From the NCBI GenBank assembly GCA_902492005.1, contig CABUJV010000027.1:1-26995 (forward strand): a stretch of 26,995 nucleotides of DNA, written 5' to 3'. A program made the position numbers and the translations under genes. The notes under the pieces were generated by a model. It was not told where the DNA came from. It did not search any database and worked only from the letters and a program-made list of their open reading frames with translations. Source of the DNA: an uncultured Eubacteriales bacterium (lineage in GTDB: Bacteria; Bacillota; Clostridia; Oscillospirales; Oscillospiraceae). Numbering within the stretch: position 1 is the first letter of the stretch; each line of letters starts with the position of its first letter. Positions 14,947-22,506 of this stretch are shown piece by piece.

Positions 14947-15812
14947 GCGCATGGTTCGGCCCTGCGGGGCTGCCGGACGATTTCCCGGGCAAGGGCTCGG
15001 TCCAGGCCCCGGCCTGGCTGGCCTCCCTGGGCCTGGATGCCTTTGAGTACCAGTGCGGCAAGGGCGTCAACGTGGGGGAGCAGACCGCCCGGGCGGTGGG
15101 GGCGGCCGCGCGGGAGCACGGAATCCAGCTGTCGCTCCACGCCCCCTATTTCATCAACCTGGCCAACCCCGATCCGGACAGCCTGAAAAAGACCACCGGT
15201 TATATCCTGGCCGCCTGCCGGGCCGCCGACTGGATGGGAGCCGGGCGCATCACCGTTCACACCGGAGCCCTGATGAAGCGCACCCGGCGGGAGGCCCTGG
15301 ACATCGCCATCCCCTCCCTGCGGGAGGTCCTCTGGGCCTGTGACGGGGAGGGCTACGGCCACCTCACCCTGTGCCCCGAGACCATGGGCAAGATCAACCA
15401 GTTGGGGGATCTGGATGAGGTGCTGGAACTATGTCAACTGGATGAGCGGCTGCTGCCCTGCGTGGACTTCGGCCATCTCTACGCCCGCTCCCTGGGGGCC
15501 GACGAGGGGGAGGAGGCCACGGAGCGCATCCTGGAGCGCCTCGCCTCCGCGCTGGGGGAGGACCGGGCGTCCCGGTTCCACAGCCACTTTTCCAAGATCG
15601 CCTATACCCCCAACGGCGGCGAGAAGGTCCACCTGACCTTTGACCAGGAGGACTTCGGTCCGGACCCGGAGCCCCTGATGCGGGCGCTGGCCCGCCGGGG
15701 CTGGAGTCCCACCATCATCTGTGAGAGCGCCGGAACCCAGGCCAGGGACGCGCTGCATATGAAAGAGCTTTATGAAGGTTTTCTAAAATCGAAAGGAGAG
15801 CACACGATATGA
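14943..15812 (+). CDS. Endonuclease IV-like TIM-barrel protein
   Basis: The 289 residues match the AP-endonuclease-2 / sugar isomerase-like TIM barrel group. Visible are SLHAPYFINLANPD (the conserved metal His after strand 2), GAGRITVHTGALMKR, the acidic strand LTLCPETMGK, the metal-binding segment PCVDFGHLYAR, RFHSHFSKI and the closing TIICESAGTQARDAL. These correspond to the His/Glu/Asp ligands of the trinuclear zinc site of endonuclease IV, which cuts DNA at abasic sites. The first 30 residues (FGPAGLPDDFPGKG) fit this family. A repair role is likely but unproven; related barrels act on sugars. It starts inside the yqeG stop and its own stop overlaps the aminopeptidase start, so three genes are tightly coupled. 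Confidence 0.85.
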   Translation: MSAWFGPAGLPDDFPGKGSVQAPAWLASLGLDAFEYQCGKGVNVGEQTARAVGAAAREHGIQLSLHAPYFINLANPDPDSLKKTTGYILAACRAADWMGAGRITVHTGALMKRTRREALDIAIPSLREVLWACDGEGYGHLTLCPETMGKINQLGDLDEVLELCQLDERLLPCVDFGHLYARSLGADEGEEATERILERLASALGEDRASRFHSHFSKIAYTPNGGEKVHLTFDQEDFGPDPEPLMRALARRGWSPTIICESAGTQARDALHMKELYEGFLKSKGEHTI

Positions 15813-16873
15813 ACCATTTGAAACAGATCGCGGCCAAGCTGCCCGAATACGGCGTCGATGCCATGATGCTCACCGGCGCCCCCGGCGAGTTCTACGCCGT
15901 AGGCTTCCACGGGGAGGGCATCGTCCTCGTCACCGCCGGCGAGGTGTATTACTTCACCGACTCCCGGTACATCGAGGCTGCAGAAAAGCAGATCACCGGC
16001 GCGGCCATCGCCATGACCGACCGCAGCCGGAACTACAAGACCATGGTGCAGGAGGTCGTGGACCGCTGCGGCATCCGGAAGCTGGGCTTTGAAGAGGAGT
16101 ACATGTCCGTGGCGGCCTTCCGCGGCTGGGAGGAGAGCCTCAACGCCGGGCTGGTCCCGGCCCAGAAGCTGGTGAACGGGCTCCGGGCGGCCAAGGACCA
16201 GGAGGAGATCGCCCGGATGGTCCAGGCCCAGGAGATCACCGACCGGGCCTTTGATGAGATCCTGAAGTTCGTCCGGCCCGGTATGACGGAGAAGGAGATC
16301 GCCGCCAAGCTGGAGTACGACATGCTGCGCTTCGGCGCCCAGCGCATGTCCTTCGAGCCCATCGTGGTGACCGGCGCCAACGGCAGCCTGCCCCACGGCA
16401 TCCCCGGCGACACCGTGGTGGAGCCGGGCAGCTTCCTCACCATGGACTTCGGCTGCGTCTACGGCGGGTACTGTTCCGACATGACCCGCACCATCGCCGT
16501 GGGCGAGCCCACCGAAGAGATGAAAAAGGTCTACCACATCGTGCTGGAGGCCCAGCTCGCCGGCATCGCCGCCGCCCGGGCCGGCGTGCCCGGCAAAAGC
16601 ATCGACGCCGCCGCCCGGAGGGTCATTGAGGATGCGGGCTACGGAGACTATTTCGGTCACGGCTACGGCCACAGCGTGGGCATCGAGATCCACGAGTCCC
16701 CCAACGCCAATACCAGGGAGGAGACCATCATGCCGGTGGGGGCCGCCGTCTCCGCCGAGCCGGGCATCTACCTGCCGGGACGATTCGGCGTGCGCATCGA
16801 GGATGTGACCATTCTTACCGCCGACGGCTGCATCGACATCACGAAATCCCCGAAGGAACTGATAATTCTGTAA
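15809..16873 (+). CDS. Xaa-Pro aminopeptidase (M24 family)
   Basis: The 354-residue protein is a two-domain M24 'pita-bread' metallopeptidase that removes an N-terminal residue before proline. The N-terminal creatinase-like domain spans about 1-125. The catalytic domain shows all five metal ligands: D213 and D224 in TMDFGCVYGGYCSDMTR, H288 in GHGYGHSVGIEIHE, E317 in SAEPGIY and E331 in RIEDVTI. LPHGIPG near 195 holds a further conserved His. AAAGGAGAG precedes the ATG, which overlaps the previous stop (ATGA). The pairing with efp directly downstream is common in Clostridia. The length and the N-terminal domain point to an Xaa-Pro peptidase rather than a methionine aminopeptidase. Confidence 0.93.
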   Translation: MNHLKQIAAKLPEYGVDAMMLTGAPGEFYAVGFHGEGIVLVTAGEVYYFTDSRYIEAAEKQITGAAIAMTDRSRNYKTMVQEVVDRCGIRKLGFEEEYMSVAAFRGWEESLNAGLVPAQKLVNGLRAAKDQEEIARMVQAQEITDRAFDEILKFVRPGMTEKEIAAKLEYDMLRFGAQRMSFEPIVVTGANGSLPHGIPGDTVVEPGSFLTMDFGCVYGGYCSDMTRTIAVGEPTEEMKKVYHIVLEAQLAGIAAARAGVPGKSIDAAARRVIEDAGYGDYFGHGYGHSVGIEIHESPNANTREETIMPVGAAVSAEPGIYLPGRFGVRIEDVTILTADGCIDITKSPKELIIL

Positions 16874-16879
16874 AAAGCC

Positions 16880-16908
16880 TTGCAAAATGGGAAAGAATAG
16901 GGTAAAAT
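16880..16908 (+). promoter_or_regulatory. Sigma-A promoter of efp
   Basis: TTGCAA (16880-16885), 17-base spacer, TAAAAT (16903-16908), in the 77-base gap before efp. It lets efp be transcribed apart from the upstream operon. Confidence 0.75.
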
Positions 16909-16950
16909 AGCTTAGTTAAATTTCAACTCTACTTTGGAGGATGGATACCA

Positions 16951-17520
16951 ATGCCTACGATTACTGCCAGTGAGTTTCGTAACGGTGTGACGTTCGAGAT
17001 GGACGGCCAGGTGATGCAGGTCGTCGAGTTTCAGCATGTAAAGCCCGGAAAAGGCGCCGCTTTCGTTCGTACCAAGATGAAGAACGTGATCACCGGCGGC
17101 GTGACCGAGACCTCTTTCAACCCCACCGCCAAGTTCGAAAGCGCCTATGTGGAGCGCAAGGACATGGAGTACAGCTACAACGACGGCGATCTGTACTACT
17201 TTATGGACCCTGAGACCTACGACCTGGTGCCCATCGCCAAGGAGACCCTGGACGATTCCTTCCGTTTCGTCAAGGAGAACATGTTCTGCAAGATCAACAG
17301 CTACAAGGGCAGTATCTTTTCCGTGGAGCCCCCCACCTTCGTGGAGCTGGAGGTCACCGAGACCGATCCCGGCTTCAAGGGCGACACCGCCACCAACGTG
17401 ACCAAGCCCGCCACCGTGGAGACCGGCGCCGAGATCAAGGTGCCCCTGTTCATCAACCCCGGCGACCGGATCAAGATCGACACCCGCAGCGGCGAGTACC
17501 TGGAGCGCTGCAAAAAGTAA
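16951..17520 (+). CDS. efp: Translation elongation factor P
   Basis: EF-P binds between the P and E sites and rescues ribosomes stalled at polyproline. The 189 residues are complete and cover the three beta-barrel domains: PTITASEFRNGVTFEMDG, the tip loop HVKPGKGAAFVRTK, the middle domain with METYDLVPIAKETLDD-like sequence, and the C-terminal GDRIKIDTRSGEYLERCKK. The tip residue K34 is the one modified in other bacteria. Neither epmA nor epmB is nearby, and the modification in this organism is unknown. GGAGG (16936-16940) lies 10 bases before the ATG. The gene has its own promoter. The upstream M24 peptidase and downstream acidic protein form a familiar clostridial neighbourhood. Confidence 0.98.
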   Translation: MPTITASEFRNGVTFEMDGQVMQVVEFQHVKPGKGAAFVRTKMKNVITGGVTETSFNPTAKFESAYVERKDMEYSYNDGDLYYFMDPETYDLVPIAKETLDDSFRFVKENMFCKINSYKGSIFSVEPPTFVELEVTETDPGFKGDTATNVTKPATVETGAEIKVPLFINPGDRIKIDTRSGEYLERCKK

Positions 17521-17577
17521 GCGCACCCCCACGGCCGCGATTGTATGGCCTTTGGCCAAAAAAGGAGAATTTTTGCC

Positions 17578-18012
17578 ATGACTATTTCTGAGAAGGTTGC
17601 CTATCTGAAGGGCCTGTCCGACGGTCTGAACATCGACACCGAGAAGTCCAAGGAGGGCAAGCTGATTTCCGTGATCATCGACATCCTGGAGGAAGTCGGC
17701 ATGTCCATCGAGGACCTGGAGGAGAACGCCACCGCCATGGGCGAGGAGATTGACGCCATTTCCGACGACCTGTCCGACGTGGAGGAGATCATCTACGACG
17801 AAGACGAAGATGACGACAACTGCTGCTGCGACGACGACGATTTCTTCGAGGTGGAGTGCCCCAACTGCAAGGAGGAGCTCTGCATCGACGAGGACGTGCT
17901 GGAGGCCGGCTTCATCGAGTGCCCCAACTGCCACGAGAAGTTTGCGCTGGAGATCAATGAGGATGAGTGCGGCTGCGGCTGTGGCTGCGAGGATGAGGAT
18001 GGCGACGAGTAA
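17578..18012 (+). CDS. Acidic Cys-rich zinc-ribbon-like protein (CD1247 N-terminal-domain type)
   Basis: The 144-residue protein has three parts. The first, about 1-75 (EKVAYLKGLSDGLNIDTEKS then KLISVIIDILEEVG), is a helical domain like the one named CD1247 N-terminal domain in clostridial annotations; I give that name from memory. A very acidic stretch follows, interrupted by CCC (DEDEDDDNCCCDDDD). The last part is a zinc-ribbon pattern, VECPNCKEELC and IECPNCHEKFALE (CxxC pairs 24 residues apart), ending in CGCGCGC and an acidic tail. Metal binding is very likely. The function is unknown; the position behind efp hints at a translation or stress role but does not prove it. AAGGAG lies 11 bases before the ATG. 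The frame is open to 17545, but that upstream part is the leader. Confidence 0.85.
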   Translation: MTISEKVAYLKGLSDGLNIDTEKSKEGKLISVIIDILEEVGMSIEDLEENATAMGEEIDAISDDLSDVEEIIYDEDEDDDNCCCDDDDFFEVECPNCKEELCIDEDVLEAGFIECPNCHEKFALEINEDECGCGCGCEDEDGDE

Positions 18013-18035
18013 GCCTGTCCCACCTGTTTCAAACG

Positions 18036-18074
18036 AAAAAGGCCCGGCGCTCTGCGGAGCGCCGGGCCCTTTTG
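18036..18074 (+). terminator. Intrinsic terminator after the efp unit
   Basis: Perfect 12-base stem GGCCCGGCGCTC (18041-18052) with 18057-18068, loop TGCG, preceded by AAAAA and followed by CTTTT. It starts 24 bases after the stop codon. Confidence 0.9.
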
Positions 18075-18138
18075 GTGCAGGAAGGTGGTGCGTTCGGTTT
18101 TTCGGATGTAAAATGATGAGAAAGAGGAGGTGAGCTGC

Positions 18139-18879
18139 GTGGGAGAAGAAATCCGCGTAACTTTGTTGGCCAACGCCGGGGTCCTGCTGGAGGGACCGGA
18201 GGCGCGGCTGCTGATCGACGGCCTCTACAACCCGGAGGGAACGGAGTTCCAGGCAGTGCCGGAGCCGGTGAAGGCCCGGCTGATGGCGGGGGAACCGCCG
18301 GTGAACCTGCTGGCCTTTACCCACCTGCACCCCGACCACTTCAGCCGGCGGGAGACGGAGAACTATCTGGCGCGGAACCGGGTCGGGGGCGTCCTGCTGC
18401 CGGAGGGCGGCGGACCGCTGGCCGGGCCGGTGCGGCGTATGACCGGCGGGCGGGGCGTGTGGGAGCCGCTGCCCGGTGTACGGATCACGTGGGTTTCCGG
18501 TGGTCATATCGGACCTCAATATGCGCGAACGGCGCACTTCTGCCTGCTGGCGGAGCTGTCCGGCGTAGGGGTCTTGGCGACCGGAGACGCCGACCCGGAG
18601 CGGGGAGAACCTGCCTGGCAGGAGCTGGGACGGGCCCGGCCGGATGCGGTGCTGGTCAATCCGCTGTTTTACCAGAGTCCCCGGGGCCGGGCCCTGCTGC
18701 GGGAGGTGCTGCGGCCAGAGCGGGTGGTTTTATATCATATCCCCGGCGCGGACCACGACCCCTGGGGGCTGCGCCGGATGGTCCGGCGGCAGTTGGAGCG
18801 GAGCCGGGACGAGCCCTACCGCCTATCCGCCCTGTGGGAGCCTCTGGACCGGACGGTGGTTACCGGGCGGGGGGAGTAA
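18139..18879 (+). CDS. Metallo-beta-lactamase-fold hydrolase
   Basis: The 246 residues form an MBL fold of the UlaG/YtnP-like small soluble type. They show strand RVTLLANAGVLLEG, acid LLIDGLY, the metal motif FTHLHPDHF (H62, H64, D66, H67), a later GGHIGPQ, the bridging Asp in LATGDADPE and a final His in VVLYHIPGADHD. All ligands for two metals are present. The substrate is unknown; members hydrolyse lactones, phosphodiesters or act as nucleases. A GTG at 18130 would lie inside the ribosome binding site AGAGGAGG (18123-18130); the GTG at 18139 is 8 bases from it and is preferred. The 3' end overlaps the convergent GIY-YIG gene by 20 bases. Confidence 0.88.
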   Translation: MGEEIRVTLLANAGVLLEGPEARLLIDGLYNPEGTEFQAVPEPVKARLMAGEPPVNLLAFTHLHPDHFSRRETENYLARNRVGGVLLPEGGGPLAGPVRRMTGGRGVWEPLPGVRITWVSGGHIGPQYARTAHFCLLAELSGVGVLATGDADPERGEPAWQELGRARPDAVLVNPLFYQSPRGRALLREVLRPERVVLYHIPGADHDPWGLRRMVRRQLERSRDEPYRLSALWEPLDRTVVTGRGE

Positions 18880-19126
18880 CGCCGCCCTGGGCGATCAGGG
18901 CCAGCTTTTCACGCCGGGAGAGCCGCTTGACGGCATATTCCCGGCGCAGGGCGGCGGACTTGTCGGGGCAGGCCTCCCGGTAGACCAGGACCACGGGGCC
19001 CCGGCCCCGGGTGTATTTGGCGCCCGTGCCGCTGTTGTGGGCCGCCAGGCGCCGCTCCAGGCAGCCGGTGATGCCGGTGTAGAGGGTACCGTCGGAGCAG
19101 CGGAGGATGTAGACCCAGTAAGACAT
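18860..19126 (-). CDS. GIY-YIG domain protein (UPF0213/YhbQ type)
   Basis: The 88-residue single-domain protein has the GIY-YIG nuclease core: WVYILRCSDGTLYTGIT (Y6 and Y16 at the two tyrosine positions), the catalytic-type arginine in CLERRLAAHN, AKYTRGRGPVVLVY, and the metal glutamate E63 in LRREYAVKRL. Stand-alone members are widespread and mostly uncharacterised; nuclease activity on branched DNA is suspected for some. AGGGAGG lies 8 bases before the ATG at 19126. It is divergent from the SGNH hydrolase gene and convergent with the MBL gene, which its 3' end overlaps by 20 bases. It is too small and too plain to be a homing endonuclease. Confidence 0.92.
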   Translation of the reverse strand: MSYWVYILRCSDGTLYTGITGCLERRLAAHNSGTGAKYTRGRGPVVLVYREACPDKSAALRREYAVKRLSRREKLALIAQGGVTPPAR

Positions 19127-19182
19127 GACGGAAAGCCTCCCTTATGCCCCCTCGGGCAGAATGTTGGAACAAGGAGAAACGT

Positions 19183-19779
19183 ATGAAGAAACGGATCGTC
19201 TGTTTTGGAGATTCCAATACCTATGGCTACGACCCCCGCTCCGTTCTGGGCGGGCGGTATCCGGCAGAGGTCCGCTGGACCGGGCGGCTGGACGCCGACC
19301 CCCGGTGGGAGATCCTCAACTGCGGGGAAAACGGGCGGGAGATCCCGCACACGCAGCCGCAGTTCCAGGCGCTGGACCGGCTTTTGACCCGCTGCGGGCC
19401 GGTGGACGGCCTGGTGGTGATGCTGGGCACCAACGACCGGTTCCAGATGTACCGCCCCACGGCGGAGGCCGTCGCGGCCCGGATGGAGGAGCTGCTCCGC
19501 CGGACCCTGTGCCACCCTGCTCTGGAGGGGGCCGGAGTGCTGCTGGTGGCCCCGCCGGCAGTGGAGGCGGGGGCGTTTTCCCGCCGGCTGAGCGATGCAT
19601 ACCGGGCGCTGGCGGATCGCCGGCACATCTCCTTTGCCGATGCGGCCGCCTGGCCCCTGGAGATGGAGTTCGACGGTGTCCATCTCTCCGCCGCCGGGCA
19701 CCGGGTCTTTGCGGAGCGGATGAGGGACATCCTAGAGAAGTGGGGACAGCCTGTGGACCACCGCGCCCCGGGGATGTAG
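19183..19779 (+). CDS. SGNH/GDSL-family hydrolase
   Basis: The 198 residues contain the four SGNH blocks: FGDSNTYGYDP with the nucleophile S11, the oxyanion Gly in NCGENGREI (G48), MLGTNDRF with N84, and DGVHLSAAGH with D164 and H167 completing the triad. Such enzymes hydrolyse carboxylic esters, for example lipid, acetyl-sugar or aryl esters. This one is cytoplasmic, as no signal peptide precedes MKKRIVCFGDS. It resembles the arylesterase/acyl-CoA thioesterase-like subgroup with an FGDSNT start. AAGGAG (19171-19176) lies 6 bases before the ATG at 19183; an upstream ATG at 19144 is in frame but has no such site. The natural substrate is unknown. Confidence 0.9.
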   Translation: MKKRIVCFGDSNTYGYDPRSVLGGRYPAEVRWTGRLDADPRWEILNCGENGREIPHTQPQFQALDRLLTRCGPVDGLVVMLGTNDRFQMYRPTAEAVAARMEELLRRTLCHPALEGAGVLLVAPPAVEAGAFSRRLSDAYRALADRRHISFADAAAWPLEMEFDGVHLSAAGHRVFAERMRDILEKWGQPVDHRAPGM

Positions 19780-19826
19780 GCCTTTTCCCAAAGCGCGACG
19801 GAGGCCGCGGCGTTGAGGCGTTTCGC

Positions 19827-21455
19827 TTACCCCAGCATGTAGGTCCAAGGGAGATTTTCCCAGGTGGCGGTGCTGTACTGCCGGATCAGCACGTCGGTGA
19901 GATATCGGATCTTCTCCCGCAGGGCCTCGGACCGGCCGGTGGCCAGCATGGCGTCCACCTGGTCGCGGCGATGCCACAGACAGGCCCAGGTTTCCGCAAA
20001 GTCCTCCGGGCGGCTGACCATGGCATAGCTGGAGACAAAGCCCTCGGACCCGGAGCCGGCGGTAAAGGAGACCCACTGGTCGCAGGAGGCGCTCCAGCCA
20101 TTGGCGATCATGGCGGAGGAGACCACCATGTGTCCCATCTCGTGGCTGTACTCATAGGGAGAGCCGAAGCCGGTGCAGTAGATGCGGTCCACCTTGGCCG
20201 GGGAGTAGTCGTAGACGTGTTCGCCGTGGAAGCCGCCGCCCATGCCGCTGGGCTCGCCGCTGAAGAAGATCATATCGGTGGGGAAGAGAACGATCTCCGT
20301 GGTGCGGCCGCTCCCCTTTTTGGCCACCACTTCTTTGAGGAAGCCGTCGGGATAGAGGTCAAAAGCCTCCTTCATGGCGCTCAGCTCCTCATAAACCCGC
20401 TGAAAGTAGGTGCTGTTGAAGGCGACGCCGGAAAAGCTGTCGTAGGTGACCAGCGCCCCTTCGATTCCGTCGTTGAATTCCGGCAGGTAAAAAATTTGGA
20501 TGCCGATGTCGTTTTCGATCTGCCGGCACAGGTCCCAGGCGATGTCGTTGGAGTAGCGGATGCGCTGCGCGCCTTTGAAGTCGGTGCCGGCGGCGGCGGA
20601 GACGGGGGCCACCGTGACGGTGCAGCGCATCTGGAAATCGCCGCTGCGGCAGATGACGGCGGCGGAGCCGCTGCCCACGGCGGTGAGGGTGGCGGTGGAA
20701 CCGGCGCCGCTGACGGCGACCACGGCGGGGTCGCTGGAGCTCCAGACGGCGGTGGCGGAGCCGGTGGCGTAGAAGCACCCCAGCGCGAAGCTTTCACCGG
20801 GCTGGAGGGACACCGAGTAGGCGTCCAGCACCATGTAGACGCTGCTGAGCAGCCGGAACATGGTGACATAGGCCTGCTGGCGGGTGTAAGCGCCCAGGGG
20901 GGAGAAGCAGCCGCTCCCGGTGCCGTTCATCACCCCCCAGTCCACGATGGCGGCCACCTGGCCCGAGGCCCAGGCGGCAATGGCGCTCTGGTCGGAAAAG
21001 GACCGGCTGCCGGGTTGGATGGGCGCGCCCATGGCGGCCAGCGTGTTGTAAAGCATGACGGCGGCCTCCTGACGGGTGATGCCCTTGTCGGGCAGAAAGG
21101 CCCCCTGGTCGTTGCCCCTGACGATGCCGAAGCCTGCAGCGGTGAGGACGTCGGGGTCGCTGGTATCCGTGAAGGAGACGCCGGGAGCGGGGGTTAGGTT
21201 CCAGCCATTGACCCGGTCGGCCTCCTCCAGGCACAGCACCGCCAGACGGCAGAATTCCGCCCGGGTGATGTCGGCGCCGTAGTCGCGTTGCAGGTCCTCG
21301 GGAACCAGGCCGTGGCCGATGGCCAGCTCCACCTCCTCCTGGGCCCAGGCGTCGGGCACGCCGGCGGCTGCGGCGGGGAGGGCCAGGAGGCCCGCGGTCA
21401 GCGCCAGCGCCAGAACCGCCGGCAGGAGCCGGAAATGCTTGCGGGTAACTTGCAT
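19827..21455 (-). CDS. Exported protein: S-layer-homology-like repeats, Ig-like domain, HEMGH zinc metallopeptidase
   Basis: The 542-residue protein begins with a clear signal peptide (VTRKHFRLLPAVLALALT, cleavage near ALPAAAAG). About three S-layer-homology-like repeats follow (about 35-205), with ITRAEFCRLAVLCLEEAD, ITRQEAAVMLYNTLA and YTRQQAYVTMFRLL, which would bind the wall. A bacterial Ig-like domain comes next (about 210-280: SLQPGESFALGC, AVWSSSDPAVVAV, TATLTAVGSGSA). The C-terminal half holds the zinc site: H438-E439-M-G-H442 in YSHEMGHMVV, then SSYAMVSRPEDFAETWACLW, where Y477 and E484/E488 fit a gluzincin of the Pro-Pro-endopeptidase/lethal-factor-like group. A surface-anchored protease is the natural reading; the substrate is unknown. 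The ATG at 21464 would touch GAGAGG, so the ATG at 21455 is preferred. Confidence 0.85.
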   Translation of the reverse strand: MQVTRKHFRLLPAVLALALTAGLLALPAAAAGVPDAWAQEEVELAIGHGLVPEDLQRDYGADITRAEFCRLAVLCLEEADRVNGWNLTPAPGVSFTDTSDPDVLTAAGFGIVRGNDQGAFLPDKGITRQEAAVMLYNTLAAMGAPIQPGSRSFSDQSAIAAWASGQVAAIVDWGVMNGTGSGCFSPLGAYTRQQAYVTMFRLLSSVYMVLDAYSVSLQPGESFALGCFYATGSATAVWSSSDPAVVAVSGAGSTATLTAVGSGSAAVICRSGDFQMRCTVTVAPVSAAAGTDFKGAQRIRYSNDIAWDLCRQIENDIGIQIFYLPEFNDGIEGALVTYDSFSGVAFNSTYFQRVYEELSAMKEAFDLYPDGFLKEVVAKKGSGRTTEIVLFPTDMIFFSGEPSGMGGGFHGEHVYDYSPAKVDRIYCTGFGSPYEYSHEMGHMVVSSAMIANGWSASCDQWVSFTAGSGSEGFVSSYAMVSRPEDFAETWACLWHRRDQVDAMLATGRSEALREKIRYLTDVLIRQYSTATWENLPWTYMLG

Positions 21456-21504
21456 GTGTGTCATCCTCTCTCAGCGCCGGAGGGCGCGGAATTCTTGTGC
21501 TCTT

Positions 21505-21534
21505 ATTTTAACGCATCGCCCCATAGAAAAGCAA
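21505..21534 (-). promoter_or_regulatory. Likely promoter of the surface metallopeptidase gene
   Basis: On the - strand, TTGCTT (complement 21529-21534), 18-base spacer, TAAAAT (complement 21505-21510), 50 bases before the start at 21455. It is one of the few AT-rich patches here. It lies in a 402-base gap without genes (21456-21857), which otherwise holds the thiamine promoter, riboswitch and terminator; nothing else was seen in 21540-21610. Confidence 0.55.
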
Positions 21535-21614
21535 CCGCTGAAGGGCAGAGGCCAAAGTTACGGCCATGACCGCAGAGGAATGGGGCGCCTGCTGAAGAGA
21601 GCCCCAACTTTTCC

Positions 21615-21643
21615 TTGACAAGCGGAAAGAAAGTGACTATACT
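21615..21643 (+). promoter_or_regulatory. Sigma-A promoter of the thiamine operon
   Basis: Perfect TTGACA (21615-21620), 17-base spacer, TATACT (21638-21643). It lies directly upstream of the TPP riboswitch. Confidence 0.9.
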
Positions 21644-21668
21644 GACAGCAACAACTGAATATGGAAAG

Positions 21669-21760
21669 TAGAATTCTAGGGGGACTCCGTACGGAGTTGA
21701 GATAGATTGATCTGACCCTTTGAACCTGATGGTTAAGACCAGCGTAGGGAAGCAATTCTA
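21669..21760 (+). ncRNA. TPP riboswitch (THI element)
   Basis: The aptamer's conserved parts are all present. P1 is TAGAATT (21669-21675) pairing with AATTCTA (21754-21760). Inside are AGGGGGACTCC, the P3-like palindrome CTCCGTACGGAG, GAGATAGA (the usual CUGAGA appears as TTGAGA), ACCCTTTGAACCTGAT, and CCAGCGTAGGGAAGC. Thiamine pyrophosphate binding closes P1 and should favour the terminator that follows, shutting off the genes when TPP is plentiful. The downstream ykoFEDC genes are classic targets. Confidence 0.95.
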
Positions 21761-21787
21761 ACAGAACAACATCATTTGTTTGTGGCC

Positions 21788-21824
21788 AAAAGAGTGCTTT
21801 TCCACGTGGAAAAGCACTCTTTTT
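21788..21824 (+). terminator. Riboswitch-controlled intrinsic terminator
   Basis: A perfect 36-base palindrome (21788-21805 with 21806-21823; centre CCACGTGG) ends in a T-run. It lies between the TPP aptamer and ykoF and is the expected expression platform. A mutually exclusive antiterminator must pair part of the 21761-21787 segment or P1; I could not settle which. Confidence 0.88.
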
Positions 21825-21857
21825 ATGTTTGTCAGAGAAAAGAAAGGAAGATGCGCA

Positions 21858-22487
21858 ATGCAACAGAAAGGCTGCGGCTGCCAGCGGGAGGACCTCCCCT
21901 GGTCCGGGCGGGGCACCGAGCTGGATATCTCCGGCTGCCGGTTTTCTCTCTATCCCATGGACAGCGATTTTGTCTCCATCATTTTGGGGGCGCTGGAAAA
22001 GACCGACACCTCGGCGGTGTGGAGCCAGTCCGACGCCCTGTCCACCGTCTACCGCGGGCGGCTGCCCTACGTGGCCGACGCGGTGAAGGGGCTGTTTATC
22101 AACGCCTGGCGGCCGGACGTCCACATGGCGCTGGAGGGTCAGTTCTCCAAGGGCTGCCCCGGCGACTGCGACGGGGACAGCCTGCTGGACCGTCAGGGTC
22201 CGGCCCCCAACCAGGCGCGGACGGCGGAGCGGCACTTTCCCGTGCTGTGCAAGCTGGCTCTGTACCCCATGGGGGTGGGGGACTACATCGACCAGATCGC
22301 CCAGGTCTGGCGCATGGCGGAGCAGGCCGGTCTGGCTCCCGCCACCATCCACTATGCCACCCGCATCTCCGGCGACGTTCATCAGGTGTTCGACTATCTG
22401 GAGGCGGTCTGCCGCCGGATGGAGGAGACCGTCCCCCACTATATCCTGCACTTCACCCTGTCCGTCAACAGCCCCACCCAGGAATAA
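21858..22487 (+). CDS. ykoF: YkoF-type thiamine/HMP-binding protein
   Basis: YkoF of Bacillus binds thiamine (and HMP) and accompanies the YkoEDC transporter. The 209-residue product has two related alpha/beta halves typical of the fold. The first (about 28-100) contains CRFSLYPMDSDFVSIILGAL, VWSQSDALSTVYRG and FINAWRPDVHMALEGQFSKG. The second (about 130-205) contains FPVLCKLALYPMGVGDYID, IHYATRISGDVHQVFDYL and YILHFTLSVNS. Short Cys-rich bits (MQQKGCGCQ and KGCPGDCDGD) are unusual and may bind metal. The ATG at 21858 has AAAGGAAG upstream. An open frame reaches 21780, but that part is the terminator. It is the first gene after the riboswitch, and ykoE starts 19 bases after its stop. Confidence 0.9.
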   Translation: MQQKGCGCQREDLPWSGRGTELDISGCRFSLYPMDSDFVSIILGALEKTDTSAVWSQSDALSTVYRGRLPYVADAVKGLFINAWRPDVHMALEGQFSKGCPGDCDGDSLLDRQGPAPNQARTAERHFPVLCKLALYPMGVGDYIDQIAQVWRMAEQAGLAPATIHYATRISGDVHQVFDYLEAVCRRMEETVPHYILHFTLSVNSPTQE

Positions 22488-22506
22488 CGAGAGGAGAAGA
22501 TCCATC

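Noticed and set aside
17545..17570. Terminator between efp and the Cys-rich protein gene
   Set aside because: TGGCC-TTT-GGCCA is only a 5-base stem and no T-run follows.
19125..21197. A 690-codon + strand open frame over the SGNH and metallopeptidase genes
   Set aside because: It covers two well-supported genes on different strands and reads as low-complexity Gly/Ala/Val, a codon-bias artefact.
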